Source: Candidatus Tectomicrobia bacterium (GTDB taxonomy: Bacteria; UBA8248). From it: 50,009 nucleotides of DNA. The stretch spans positions 1 to 50,009 of the forward strand of contig JACPUR010000031.1 of assembly GCA_016192135.1 (NCBI GenBank). Direction: 5' to 3'. This document shows, in pieces, positions 23,092 to 37,860 of this stretch. The position numbers were made by a program, and so were the translations under genes. The notes beneath the pieces were generated by a model. That model was given only the letters and a program-made list of their open reading frames with translations, did no database searches and had not been told where the DNA came from. The first letter of the stretch is position 1; the number at the start of each line of letters is the position of its first letter.

Positions 23092-24060
23092 TCAGGCCAG
23101 GAACTTCCCGTCCTTCACGACCGGCTCCCCGTCCAGCTCGACGGTGGTGCCGTACAGCAGGGCGTCCAGGTGCATCTTGCTCCGCACCGAGCCGCCGAGG
23201 CTGTAGTTGTCCCCGATGCCGAAGTGCGCGGTGCCAATGAGCCGCTTGTCCTGGTTGTTGCCGCGGGGCCGCTCGTTCGGGACGGTGCCGATGCCCAGTT
23301 CGGCGACGTTGGTGGCGTTGTCGTCCGCCTGGTCCCAGATCGCCTTCAGGCGCTCGGCGTCCGCCCCGCCCGAGACTTTCGCGACGGTTCCCTTCTCGAA
23401 CGTCAGGCGGATGGGCTCGCGGACGAAGCCGATCCAGTTCACCATCCCGTCCACGACGGCGACGCCCTCGGCCGTCCCCTCCAGCGGCGAGACGGCCGCC
23501 TCGGAGAAGTTCGGCATGCTCGCCCAGAAGCCCTTCTCGGTGCAGATGGAGGAGATCCCGTAGCCCTTGCGGCCCTCGAGGGACATGGCGACGTCGGTGC
23601 CGAGGGCGGTGGTGACGCGCGCCCGCTTGGCGGCCGTGAGGCGCGCGGCCAGGCGGTTCGCGCGATCCTTGGTATCGAGCAGCTCCTTGGCCGTGACGCG
23701 CTCCCCCGGCTCGGGGACCATGAAATTGCCGAAGCGCACCCCCCGGGCGAGGGCATCCTTGCGCGCCTTGGTGTGGACGAACTGGTTGATGGCCAGGTCG
23801 GAGAGGGCGGCGATCGCCACGTCGGCGGCGTTCATCGCCGCGATGATGATGTCGTTCGGCTCCTTCTGGTAGGGCTTGGGCTCGGGGATGAGGGTGATCG
23901 CCGGGACGGCGCCCTTCACGGCCGCGGCGGCCGCCAGCGCCTCGCCCCAGGGGAGGTGCTCCTGGTCCACGATGACCAGGACCTTCTCACCCTCCTTCAC
24001 GCCCAGGCACGTCTCGATGCACAGGTGCGCCGTCTCCATCCGATCCATGAAGCTGACCAT
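23092..24060 (-). CDS. M29/NicX-like metalloenzyme (leucyl aminopeptidase or 2,5-dihydroxypyridine dioxygenase family)
   Basis: 322 aa. The middle and C-terminal parts follow the thermophilic metalloaminopeptidase (M29) fold: PNFSEAAVSPLEGTAEGVAV, RLTFEKGTVAKVSGG and, near the end, GTAHFGIGDNYSLGGSVRSK followed by MHLDALL, where His and Asp residues bind the metal. The family includes both aminopeptidases and NicX, which opens 2,5-dihydroxypyridine in nicotinate breakdown, so sequence alone does not fix the reaction. The N-terminal domain is shorter than in true M29 peptidases (about 410 aa), which leans towards the NicX-like branch. GGAGG is six bases before ATG 24060. No nicotinate genes adjoin. 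Confidence 0.75.
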   Translation of the reverse strand: MVSFMDRMETAHLCIETCLGVKEGEKVLVIVDQEHLPWGEALAAAAAVKGAVPAITLIPEPKPYQKEPNDIIIAAMNAADVAIAALSDLAINQFVHTKARKDALARGVRFGNFMVPEPGERVTAKELLDTKDRANRLAARLTAAKRARVTTALGTDVAMSLEGRKGYGISSICTEKGFWASMPNFSEAAVSPLEGTAEGVAVVDGMVNWIGFVREPIRLTFEKGTVAKVSGGADAERLKAIWDQADDNATNVAELGIGTVPNERPRGNNQDKRLIGTAHFGIGDNYSLGGSVRSKMHLDALLYGTTVELDGEPVVKDGKFLA

Positions 24061-24140
24061 CGCAGTCCTCCGGTATGGATAAAATTCCGCATCCCTCGCC
24101 CAGCGCGAAAGCCGAGAGGCATCCGCCTCCGCCCGCGCCG

Positions 24141-24389
24141 CCTGCCCGCGGCCGGGTCGTACTCGCGAAGCGGGTATGAAGTGACGCTGCCGGGCACGTA
24201 GCCCCCGGCGACGTACATCTTGCCGCCGAGCTCCGCCACCGAGATCTCGGTGCGGGGAATGGGCAGCGGGGCCTTCCTCAGCCAGTTCCCCGGCCCCTCC
24301 CGCATCTGGGCGGAAGCGGGAAGGGCAAGGAGGACGAGCGGCGGAAGCACGGCGAGGAAAACCCGTGGGCGCTCGAAGCGCGCCTTCAC
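24141..24389 (-). pseudogene. Truncated kelch-repeat protein gene
   Basis: From GTG 24389 (GGGGGAGGG ten bases upstream) the frame encodes a signal peptide (FLAVLPPLVLLALPASAQ) and a single kelch blade (KAPLPIPRTEISVAELGGKM followed by YVAGGYVPG and LREYDPAAG). After that the similarity ends and the frame runs as Arg-rich sequence into the M29 gene. Complete kelch proteins have five to seven blades, so this is a 5' remnant left by a deletion. The complete kelch lipoprotein gene at 40768 is a different sequence. Confidence 0.6.
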
Positions 24390-24634
24390 ACCGGCGGCAC
24401 CCTCCCCCTTCGGCGCGCGGCGCGTGCGGGTTTCCCGCACGGAAACCCGAGGATTCTTCGTTTCGGCGGCCGCGGCCGCGGATGGTGCGGAAATCCTAGC
24501 ACATTTCGCCGCTGATGCGGCCGAAGCCCGCTCGCCCCGGAGGCCGGAAACCGCCCGCTCGAAAATCCGCCCCGCTTCCCCTATACTTCCCGCATCCCGA
24601 AAAGCACGGCGGCCCCGCCGCAGGAGGAGGTCAC

Positions 24635-25015
24635 ATGACGGTGAACAGCCCCGCGACGCGGGACGACCGGATCGGCCGCCCCCCCTACATCCCCGGGACT
24701 CCCGAGGAGCTCGACGCGGTCATCGCGGCCCCGGACAACCACGAGGTGCTCATCGACAACGACAGGGTCCGCGTGCTGCGCGTGACCATCCGGCCGGGCG
24801 AGCTCGAGCACATGCACACCCACAGGTGGCCGAGCGTCTTCATCATCACGAGCCTGCCCAAGATCGTGTACTACACCGAGAAGATGGAGGCCGTCCCCCC
24901 CTCGGGCACCCGGCGCGAGGGCGTCCCCATCTTCATCGAGCCCGAGGGCGTCCACGCCGTCGAGAACAAGGACACGAGGCTGTTCGAGGGGATCCGCATC
25001 GAGCTGAAGGGCTGA
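24635..25015 (+). CDS. Small cupin-like protein
   Basis: 126 aa, starting MTVNSPATRDDRIGRPPYIP after GGAGGAGGT. The core VRVLRVTIRPGELEHMHTHR with W-P-S-V-F and the later IFIEPEGVHAVENKD resemble the two cupin motifs. His residues in HMHTH and the Glu before them could bind a metal. There is no partner domain. Cupins of this size include dioxygenases, isomerases and binding proteins, so no reaction is assigned. Upstream in-frame codons to 24515 are not family-like and are excluded. Confidence 0.75.
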   Translation: MTVNSPATRDDRIGRPPYIPGTPEELDAVIAAPDNHEVLIDNDRVRVLRVTIRPGELEHMHTHRWPSVFIITSLPKIVYYTEKMEAVPPSGTRREGVPIFIEPEGVHAVENKDTRLFEGIRIELKG

Positions 25016-25384
25016 CGGAAGGCCGGGGCTCCTTCCGGCCTGGGCTTCCCGCCGCGCCCTCCCTTTCACTTTCGGAGGGGCGGCCCGTCCCGCATCCATC
25101 CTTCCTCCACTCGCCTCCGCCGCCGGTTTGGGAATGGAAGGCGGGCCTGCGGCGCCCAGTGCCGCGGCCGCTCAAGGGTTCCGCCGGGATTGGATTCCAA
25201 GGAGCTTACAGTCGGAAATTCAAACAGGAGAGATAACCTCAAGTATATTTTATACTCTCTTTTTCACGCCATGTAACTCGCCGCGCCCCTTTCAAAAAAA
25301 AGCCTTTCATTTCATGGCATAAGAAAGGCGAGTCGGATATCGTACGCCCGAAAACCGCCGCCGATCCCCCGGAGGATCCCCGAA
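25016..25384. other. Intergenic region with an A/T-rich inverted repeat before the polyketide synthase gene
   Basis: 370 bases. The notable element is AGTATA-TTT-TATACT (25242-25256), in a short A/T-rich island that stands out in GC-rich DNA about 130 bases before the start codon at 25385. It could be an operator, or TATACT could be a -10 box, but I found no convincing -35 box at the right distance. No coding sequence is supported. Confidence 0.45.
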
Positions 25385-26437
25385 ATGGCCACCGTCCTCT
25401 CCACCGCCCGGCGCCTCGGCGGCTACCGCTACACCCAGGCCGAGATCGAGCCCTGGCTCAGCCGCTGGCTGGAGGGGAACGGCGAGGCGAGGGAGCGCGC
25501 CATCCGCATGTGCCGCAATTCCCAGGTCGGCGCCCGCGCCTCCGTGGTCCCCATCGAGGAAGTCTTCCGCGAGCGCACGTTCGAGGAGAAGAACGACATC
25601 TACCGGGAGAACGCGATCATCCTCGCCGAGGACGCCGCCCGCCGCGCCCTCGAGGAGGCCGGCGCCGCCCCGGAGGAGGTGGACATCATCATCTCCGTCT
25701 CCTGCACCGGCTTCATGATCCCCGCCGTGGACGCCTACCTCATCAACCGCCTGGGCCTCCGCCCCGAGGTGAAGCGCCTCCCGATGACCGAGATGGGCTG
25801 CGCGGCCGGCGCCACAGCGCTGGCCCGAGCCTGGGAATACCTGCGGGCCTTCCCGGAGCACAAGGCCCTCGTCGTCTCCGTCGAGCTGGCCACCCTCACC
25901 TTCCAGCCCCGAGACTTCTCCATGGACAACCTCGTCTCGGCCGCCATCTTCGGCGACGGGGCCGCCGCCGCCGTCCTGGGCGGAGCCCCCGGGCCCGGCG
26001 CCCGCATCGAGGGCTGCCGCACCACCACCCTCCCCGGGACCCTGCACCTCTTCGGCTTCCGCCTCTCGAACACCGGCTTCCGCATCATCCTCTCGCGCGG
26101 CATCCCCGCCGCCGTCCGGGCCCGCCTCAGGCCCATCGTCGAGGGGTTTCTCGGGGAGCACGGCCTCGCCCTCCCCGAGGTCCGCCACCTCATCTTCCAC
26201 CCGGGCGGCAAGCGCATCATCGAGGTCTACCGCGACGAGCTGGGCCTGCCCGAGGAGGCGCTGCGCTTCTCCGCCGCCATGCTCAGCGCCCACGGCAACC
26301 TCTCCTCGAGCTCGGTCCTCGTCATCCTCGACGACATCCTCCGCCGCGGCGAGGCCGCGCCCGGGGACGCCGGCCTCCTCCTCGCCATGGGCCCCGGCTT
26401 CACCATCGAGCAGCTCCTCCTCCGCTGGCACGGCTGA
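25385..26437 (+). CDS. Type III polyketide synthase (chalcone/stilbene synthase family)
   Basis: 350 aa, normal length. The Cys-His-Asn triad is visible: Cys139 in MTEMGCAAGA, His272 in IFHPGG and Asn305 in SAHGNLSSSS. The C-terminal GPGFTIEQLLLRW is the usual GPG loop. It condenses malonyl-CoA units onto a CoA starter; bacterial members make alkylpyrones, alkylresorcinols or tetrahydroxynaphthalene. GGAGG lies nine bases before ATG 25385. The isoprenylcysteine methyltransferase-type or oxidoreductase partner genes that often follow are absent, so it is a single-gene unit with its own terminator. The product is not predictable. Confidence 0.92.
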   Translation: MATVLSTARRLGGYRYTQAEIEPWLSRWLEGNGEARERAIRMCRNSQVGARASVVPIEEVFRERTFEEKNDIYRENAIILAEDAARRALEEAGAAPEEVDIIISVSCTGFMIPAVDAYLINRLGLRPEVKRLPMTEMGCAAGATALARAWEYLRAFPEHKALVVSVELATLTFQPRDFSMDNLVSAAIFGDGAAAAVLGGAPGPGARIEGCRTTTLPGTLHLFGFRLSNTGFRIILSRGIPAAVRARLRPIVEGFLGEHGLALPEVRHLIFHPGGKRIIEVYRDELGLPEEALRFSAAMLSAHGNLSSSSVLVILDDILRRGEAAPGDAGLLLAMGPGFTIEQLLLRWHG

Positions 26438-26626
26438 GCCCCTCCGGCAAAACGGGATTTAAATCCCCAATCCCTCCCCCCCTGAGGGAGGAAGGAGAAA
26501 AACCCGCCCCCTCATGGGGGGAGGGAGCGCCCCGCCCAGGCGCCCGCCGCCTGGGGACCCGGAAAGTGGGGCGCGATGGGGGGCATTGTTATCCGGAACT
26601 ATCAGCAATTAACAGGAACTAACGGA

Positions 26627-26652
26627 AGTCCCCAGCCCAGGGGCTCCTTTTT
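26627..26652 (+). terminator. Probable intrinsic terminator after the polyketide synthase gene
   Basis: AG(T)CCCC (26627-26633), loop AGCCCA, then GGGGCT (26640-26645) and CC followed by TTTTT (26648-26652). One T is bulged. It lies 190 bases after the stop codon, beyond a GC-rich repeat (26469-26528) of CCCTCCCCCC/GGGGGGAGGG type. The rest of 26438-26811 holds no gene. Confidence 0.5.
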
Positions 26653-26811
26653 CGCGCGCCTCCCCCTTCCCCGGCATGCGCCGGGGGGGCGAGTGCAAAT
26701 GTAAGGCATGGGGAGGAAGGTCCAGCTACCCCATTTTCGCGCACTTTCATGCACGGGCGGAAATCTGGCCCTTTTGGGCGGTTTTAGCCGGAAAAAAATT
26801 AAAATTTAACC

Positions 26812-26840
26812 AAAAAACCGGCCGCCGGGACCCCGGCCGC
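26812..26840 (-). terminator. Intrinsic terminator after glgB
   Basis: On the minus strand a GC-rich stem (GCCGG, loop GGTC, CCGGC, extended by GGCC on both sides) is followed by TTTTTT (26817-26812) and a further T-rich stretch. It is 27 bases beyond the glgB stop codon and ends the glgE-treS-glgB transcript. Confidence 0.65.
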
Positions 26841-26866
26841 CCTCGCCCGGCCGGCTCCCGCTCCCC

Positions 26867-28800
26867 CTATTCCTCCCCCCGGAAGAACACGGCCGCGAGG
26901 GGCGGAAGGGTGAGGCGGAGGGAGTAGGGCCGGCCGTGGGCGGGGCTTTCCTCGGCCGCGAGGCCCCCCATGTTGCCCATGCCGCCGCCCCCGAAGAACT
27001 CGGCGTCGCTGTTGGCGATCTCGCGCCAGAAGCCGCCCCGGGGGACGCCGATGCGGTAGGGCGCGCGCGGCACGGGGGTGAAGTTGAAGACCGCGGCGAC
27101 CGGGGGATGCCCCGCCTCGCCCTTGCGGAGGAAGCTGAGGACGCTCTGGTCGCTGTCCCCGCCGTCGATCCACTCGAAGCCCTCGGGGTCGAAGTCGATG
27201 GTGTGGAGGGCGGGCTCCTCCCGGTGGAGGCGGTTCAGCTCCGAAACCCACCGGAGGATGCCCGACTGGAACGGCAGGTCCATGTGGTCCCATTCCACGG
27301 TGGCGTCGTGGTTCCACTCTCCGTACTGGCCGAACTCCCCGCCCATGAAGAGGAGCTTCTTGCCCGGGTGGGCGTGCATGAGGCCGTAGAGGAGCCGCAG
27401 GTTGGCCGCCTTCTGCCAGTCGTCGCCGGGCATGATGCCCCAGAGGGAGCCCTTGCCGTGCACGACCTCGTCGTGGGAGAGCGGGAGCACGAAGTTCTCG
27501 TTGAAGGCGTAGATCATGCGGAAGGTGAGGTCGTTGTGGTGGAAGCGGCGGTGGATGGGCTCCTTGCGCATGTAGCGCAGGGTGTCGTGCATCCAGCCCA
27601 TGTCCCACTTCATGCCGAAGCCCAGGCCGCCGACATAGGCGGGCCGGGAGACCATCGGCCAGGCGGTGGACTCCTCGGCGTAGGTCTGGACGTCGGGGTG
27701 GCGGCGGTAGATCTCCTCGTTCAGGCGGCGGAGGAAGTGGATGGCCTGGATGTTCTCGCGGCCCCCGTACTCGTTCGGGATCCACTCGCCCTCCTTGCGG
27801 GAGTAGTCGAGATAGAGCATGGAGGCGACGGCGTCTACGCGGAGCCCGTCGGCGTGGTACCTCTCGAGCCAGAAGAGCGCGCTGCTGATGAGGAAGGCGC
27901 GCACCTCGTTGCGGCCATAGTTGAAGATAAAGCTCTGCCAGTCGGGATGGAAGCCCTGGCGGGGGTCCCCGTGCTCGTAGAGATGGGTGCCGTCGAAATA
28001 GGCGAGCCCGTGCCCGTCGGCCGGAAAGTGGGACGGCACCCAGTCGAGGATGACGCCGATGCCGTTCTGGTGGAGGTGGTCCACGAGGTACATGAAGTCC
28101 TGCGGCGCGCCGTACCGGGCGCTCGGCGCGAAGTAGGAGGTGGTCTGGTAGCCCCAGGAGCCGAAGAAAGGGTGCTCCATGACGGGAAGGAACTCGACGT
28201 GGGTGAAGCCCAGCCGCGTCACGTGCTCGGCCAGGCGGTGGGCCAGCTCCCGGTAGGAGAGGGAGCGGTAACCCTCGCCGGGCACGCGCATCCACGAGCC
28301 CAGGTGCACCTCGTAGATGGAGATGGGAGACTTCCGGTTATTGAAGGCGCGGCGCTTCCGCATCCAGTCCTCGTCCCCCCACGCGTAGTCGAGGTCCCAG
28401 ACGACGGAGGCGGTCTGGGGGGGCACCTCGGTGCGCAGGGCGAAGGGATCGGCCTTCTGCTCGCGGAAGCCCAGGAAGCGCGAATTGACCTGATACTTGT
28501 AGGTCTCCCCCTTCCCGACGCCCGGGATGAAGCCCTCCCAGACGCCGGAGCTGCTGGGCCGGAGGGGATGGCGGCCCGCCGTCCAGCCGTTGAAGTTCCC
28601 GAGGACGCTCACCGCCTCGGCGTTGGGCGCCCATACCGCGAAGTGGGTGCCGTCGGCTCCCTCCCGGCGAGCCGGGTGGGAGCCGAGCTTCTCGTAGAGG
28701 TGGAAGTGCGTCCCCTCGTTGAACAGATACACGTCGTCCCCCGTCAGGACGCTCACGTCGTGCCGGACGCGCGCTTCCGCCCCGGCGGTGCGGTTGTCAT

Positions 28801-28804
<4 letters not shown>
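26867..28804 (-). CDS. glgB: 1,4-alpha-glucan branching enzyme GlgB
   Basis: 645 aa GH13 enzyme. After a short N-terminal part comes the CBM48 domain ([20 protein letters not shown], about 53-72). The catalytic barrel contains [16 protein letters not shown] (nucleophile Asp), YAEEST (acid Glu) and [10 protein letters not shown]. It cuts alpha-1,4 chains and transfers them to alpha-1,6 positions. The ATG overlaps the treS-mak TGA (ATGA), so translation is coupled. Last gene of the glgE-treS/mak-glgB operon, where it branches the maltosyl polymer made by GlgE. About 80 residues shorter at the N-terminus than E. coli GlgB (no N1 domain). Confidence 0.96.
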
Positions 28805-32145
<3,341 letters not shown>

Positions 32146-32147
32146 GG

Positions 32148-34097
32148 CTAGAACACCCTTTCCACCCGCAGGACGTGGGCGGGCTCGGCCTCGGGATCCA
32201 GCCGGACGTAGTTCCGCTCGGACCACTCGTACCGGGCCCCCGTCAGCAGATCGTGCACCTCATAGCGGCTGCCCGCGGGGAGCCCTATCTCGCCCGGGGG
32301 AACGTGGGCGGTGCAGTGGTGCGGATGATGGGGGTCGAGGTTCACCGCCACGAGGAGGATGTTCGAGCCGTCGGCCGACCTCTTGGCGTAGAAGAGGATC
32401 TGATCGTTGTCCGCGTGGAGGAAGCGGAGGCCCCCGAGGCGGTGGAGGGCCGGGTTCTCCCGGCGGATGCCGTTCACCCGCGCGATGAAATCCTTGATGT
32501 GCCCCGGCCGGTTCCAGTCGCGGACGCGGATCTCGTACTTCTCCGAGTCGAGGTATTCCTCGCTGCCCGGGCGGGCCGCCGCGTTCTCCAGCAGTTCATA
32601 GCCGCTGTAGATGCCGTACGCGGGCGAGAGCGTGGCCGCCAGCACGAGCCTCGCCTTGAAGGCCGGCCGGCCGCCGTGCTGGAGGTACTCGGTCAGGATG
32701 TCCGGCGTGTTCACGAAAAAGTTGGGCACGAGGTAGTCGAGGGTCCCAGGCTGGGTGAGCTCGGTGAGGTACTCCGTCAGCTCGTGCTTGGTGTTGCGCC
32801 AGGTGAAGTAGGTGTAGGACTGGGTGAAGCCGAGCTTGGCGAGGGCCTTCATCATGGGAGGCCGGGTGAAGGCCTCGGCGAGGAAGACGGCGTCGGGGTG
32901 CGTCTCGTGCACCTTCGCGATGAGCCACTCCCAGAAGGCGAGCGGCTTGGTGTGCGGGTTGTCCACCCGGAAGATGCGGACGCCGTGCCCGATCCAGAAG
33001 AGGACCGTCCGCAGGAGCTCCTCCCACAGCGCCTCCCGCTGCGGGGAATCGAAGTTGACCGGGTAGATGTCCTCGTACTTCTTGGGGGGATTCTCGGCGT
33101 ACTTGATGGTCCCGTCGGGGCGCCGGTAGAACCACTCCGGGTGCTCCCGCACCCAGGGATGATCGGGCGAGGCCTGGATGGCGAAGTCGAGCGCGACGGC
33201 GATGCCCTGCGCCTCGGCCGCCGCCACGAAGCGGTCGAAATCATCGAGGGTCCCGAGCGAGGGCTCGATGGCCATGTGCCCTCCGTGCTCGCTCCCGATC
33301 GCCCAGGGGCTCCCCGGGTCGGCAGGCCCCGCCTCGAGCGCGTTGTTCCGCCCCTTGCGCTTGGTCCGTCCGATGGGGTGGACGGGCGCGAGATAGACGA
33401 CGTCGAAGCCCATCTCCCGGATGTCGGTCAGGCGCCGCTCGGCGTCGCGGAAAGTGCCGCTCCTCCCGGGCTCGGCCCCCTGGGAGCGGACGAAGATCTC
33501 GTACCAGGCGCCGCAGCGGCCCCGCTCCGGGACCGCCATTACCTCGAACAGGCTGGGGATCGTCACCAGATCCGGGCGCGGCTGGTGCCGCTCCACGGCC
33601 TCGAGCAGGTCCGCGAAGGAAGCCGCCTTGTAGGCCTCGCCCGGGCCCTGCGCCGTCTTCAGCGCCTCCTGCGAGGCCCGCAGGCGCACCCAGTCCGCCT
33701 CTTGCGCCTTCTCCGCCATCTCGGCGAGGAGCTGGATCCCCTCCTCGAGTTCGCCCCGCACGTCGGCGTAGCCGGCGTCCACCCGCTTCTTGAGGTCGGC
33801 CAGCCAGGAGGCGTAACGGTCGGTCCAGGCCTCGACGGCGAAGACATAGCGGCCGGGCTCGGGAAGGGGGAATTCCCCCCGCCACCAGTCGAGGCCCGGA
33901 TTCACCGGCCGCATCGGCTCGGCGGAGAAGCGCTCGCCGCCCTTGCGCTTCCACTTGAGGCGGGCGCGGATGACGTCGTGGCCGTCGCGGAAGATCGTCG
34001 CCTCGACCGCGCACGCCTCTCCGGCCGGCCGCTTTACGGGGTAGCGGCCGCAGTCCAGCGACGGCGCGACCGACTCGATCAGGATGTGGCGTTCCAT
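32148..34097 (-). CDS. glgE: Alpha-1,4-glucan:maltose-1-phosphate maltosyltransferase GlgE
   Basis: 649 aa GH13_3 enzyme, close to the usual 660-700. It has the N-terminal DUF3416-type domain and helical insertion (about 90-150), then the barrel. The nucleophile is Asp379 (RIFRVDNPHTKP) and the acid/base Glu408 (FLAEAFTRP), which match Asp394 and Glu423 of the Streptomyces enzyme. It adds maltosyl units from maltose-1-phosphate to alpha-glucan chains. ATG 34097 is preceded by GGGGGA and matches the family start MERHILIESV; upstream in-frame codons are not family-like. First gene of the operon, under the promoter at 34344. Confidence 0.96.
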   Translation of the reverse strand: MERHILIESVAPSLDCGRYPVKRPAGEACAVEATIFRDGHDVIRARLKWKRKGGERFSAEPMRPVNPGLDWWRGEFPLPEPGRYVFAVEAWTDRYASWLADLKKRVDAGYADVRGELEEGIQLLAEMAEKAQEADWVRLRASQEALKTAQGPGEAYKAASFADLLEAVERHQPRPDLVTIPSLFEVMAVPERGRCGAWYEIFVRSQGAEPGRSGTFRDAERRLTDIREMGFDVVYLAPVHPIGRTKRKGRNNALEAGPADPGSPWAIGSEHGGHMAIEPSLGTLDDFDRFVAAAEAQGIAVALDFAIQASPDHPWVREHPEWFYRRPDGTIKYAENPPKKYEDIYPVNFDSPQREALWEELLRTVLFWIGHGVRIFRVDNPHTKPLAFWEWLIAKVHETHPDAVFLAEAFTRPPMMKALAKLGFTQSYTYFTWRNTKHELTEYLTELTQPGTLDYLVPNFFVNTPDILTEYLQHGGRPAFKARLVLAATLSPAYGIYSGYELLENAAARPGSEEYLDSEKYEIRVRDWNRPGHIKDFIARVNGIRRENPALHRLGGLRFLHADNDQILFYAKRSADGSNILLVAVNLDPHHPHHCTAHVPPGEIGLPAGSRYEVHDLLTGARYEWSERNYVRLDPEAEPAHVLRVERVF

Positions 34098-34343
34098 CCG
34101 AGTTCCCCCGCCAAGCGGAAAGCCCGATGCCCTCCCCCGACGGCGGGAGCGGATGCGACGCCGCTCGGAAATGGCGGAAGGGCCGGAACGGCGGCACAGC
34201 TCATCGGGATGACGGCGATCCGTTCGACCGCAGACTTCGATCACAGGCGACGATGGAGACGGCTCTGAACCGCGGGAAACGGCCGGGCCGCGATCGGCTC
34301 CCGCAAAAGCTGCGCCCCTTGTTGCCCGCGGCAATCCTTCCAT

Positions 34344-34372
34344 CAGGATAGCCACATCATTTGGCCCTGACA
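34344..34372 (-). promoter_or_regulatory. Sigma-70-type promoter for glgE-treS/mak-glgB
   Basis: On the minus strand TTGTCA (34372-34367) is followed after exactly 17 bases by TATCCT (34349-34344). Transcription would start near 34337 and leave a leader of about 240 bases before the glgE ATG, long enough for regulation. I see no known riboswitch in it. The rest of the 34098-34404 gap holds no gene. Confidence 0.5.
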
Positions 34373-34404
34373 ACCGACGAGGCAAGGAGGATGGCCGGCC
34401 CGCG

Positions 34405-36540
<2,136 letters not shown>

Positions 36541-36751
36541 GGGCGCCACTCCCGGCGGCGGGACAGAGGAAAAAAGCCGGATCGAACGGTGCAAGGCGGG
36601 ATGTTCCAGAAAAACAGGCTTGATTCTAACCCAATTCCCGCGCCTCCGGAAGCCGCGCCGGCACGGCGGCGGAGCCCGCGAAAGAAGGCGAGGCCCGTAA
36701 CCTTTCAAGATTCAATGGCCCGGGCCGCCCGGGGGCCGGCGTTCCCCCGGC

Positions 36752-36780
36752 TTGATCCGCCGCCCCTTCTTAAGTATAGA
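36752..36780 (+). promoter_or_regulatory. Sigma-70-type promoter for the epimerase genes
   Basis: TTGATC (36752-36757), 17 bases, TATAGA (36775-36780), each a 4/6 match to consensus, in the 317-base gap between divergent glgX and the first epimerase gene. The start point would lie about 70 bases before the TTG at 36858. Confidence 0.45.
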
Positions 36781-36857
36781 GAGAGCCTTCACGGGCCGGT
36801 CCCGGCAGCCCATCATCGAGAACGGCAGTCCGCCCAGCGGCGCGAACCGAGGCGACA

Positions 36858-37832
36858 TTGAAGATCCTGATTACGGGCGGGGCGGGCTTCGTAGGCTCCC
36901 ATCTGGCGACCCTGCTGCTCGAAAGGGGCCACGAGGTCCATCTGCTGGACGATTTCTCGACCGGCCGGCTCGAGAACCTCGGGCACATCGGGGGCAATCC
37001 GAAGCTCCATATGCACAAGGGCAGCGTCCTCGACGCCGGGCTGATCGCCCCCCTCGTCCAGGAATGCGATGAGATTTACCATTTGGCCGCGGCCGTGGGG
37101 GTCCGCCTGGTTATCGAGCGCCCCGTCGAGACCATCATGACGAACGTCCGGGGCACCGAGGTGGTGCTCGAGGCGGCGCTCAGGGCGGGCCGGAAGATCC
37201 TCGTCGCCTCCACCTCCGAGGTGTACGGAAAGAACAAGAACGGCGCGCTCCGGGAGGAGGACGACCGGATCCTGGGGTCCGTCACCAAGCAGCGCTGGGC
37301 CTACGCCAACACCAAGACGCTCGACGAGTTCCTCTCGCTGGCCTACCACCGGCAGCACGGCCTCGCCGTCGTCATCGTCCGGCTGTTCAACACGGTGGGG
37401 CCCCGCCAGACGGGCCGCTACGGGATGGTCATCCCGAACTTCGTCCGGGCGGCGCTGGACGGTCAGCCCATCCGGGTCTTCGGCTCCGGGAACCAGACCC
37501 GCTGCTTCGCCTACGTCGGCGACGTCGTGCGCGGCCTGGCCGACCTCATGGCGCATCCGGGCGCGGTGGGGCAGATCTTCAACATCGGCAACAGCAACGA
37601 GATCTCCATCTACGACCTGGCCGAGCGGGTGAAAAAGCTGGCCGGCTCGGCCTCGCCGATCGAGCTCGTGCCCTACGAAACGGCCTACGGCGAGGGATTC
37701 GAGGACATGGAACGCCGGGTTCCGGATTTGACGAAAATCCAGAGCCTCGTGAGCTACCGCCCGACCGTTCAGCTCGACGAGATTCTCAACCGGGTCATCG
37801 AGCATTTCCGGGCGAACCGGCTGGAGAGGTGA
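36858..37832 (+). CDS. NAD-dependent sugar-nucleotide epimerase/dehydratase (extended SDR)
   Basis: 324 aa. Rossmann motif GGAGFVGSHLATLLLERGHE at the N-terminus, catalytic STSEVYG and YANTK (Tyr-x3-Lys), NAD ribose contact LLDDFSTGRLENL, and sugar-binding FNTVGPRQTGRYGMV. The YGMV-x-P-N-F segment and GYGEGFEDM-like C-terminus resemble UDP-glucuronate decarboxylase and dTDP-glucose dehydratase relatives more than GalE, but the substrate is uncertain. TTG 36858 is preceded by GAGG. It is 28 bases upstream of a second epimerase gene in the same operon; both probably supply a nucleotide sugar for surface polysaccharide. Confidence 0.88.
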   Translation: MKILITGGAGFVGSHLATLLLERGHEVHLLDDFSTGRLENLGHIGGNPKLHMHKGSVLDAGLIAPLVQECDEIYHLAAAVGVRLVIERPVETIMTNVRGTEVVLEAALRAGRKILVASTSEVYGKNKNGALREEDDRILGSVTKQRWAYANTKTLDEFLSLAYHRQHGLAVVIVRLFNTVGPRQTGRYGMVIPNFVRAALDGQPIRVFGSGNQTRCFAYVGDVVRGLADLMAHPGAVGQIFNIGNSNEISIYDLAERVKKLAGSASPIELVPYETAYGEGFEDMERRVPDLTKIQSLVSYRPTVQLDEILNRVIEHFRANRLER

Positions 37833-37860
37833 AGCGCCCGGCCCCAGAAAGGACATCTCC

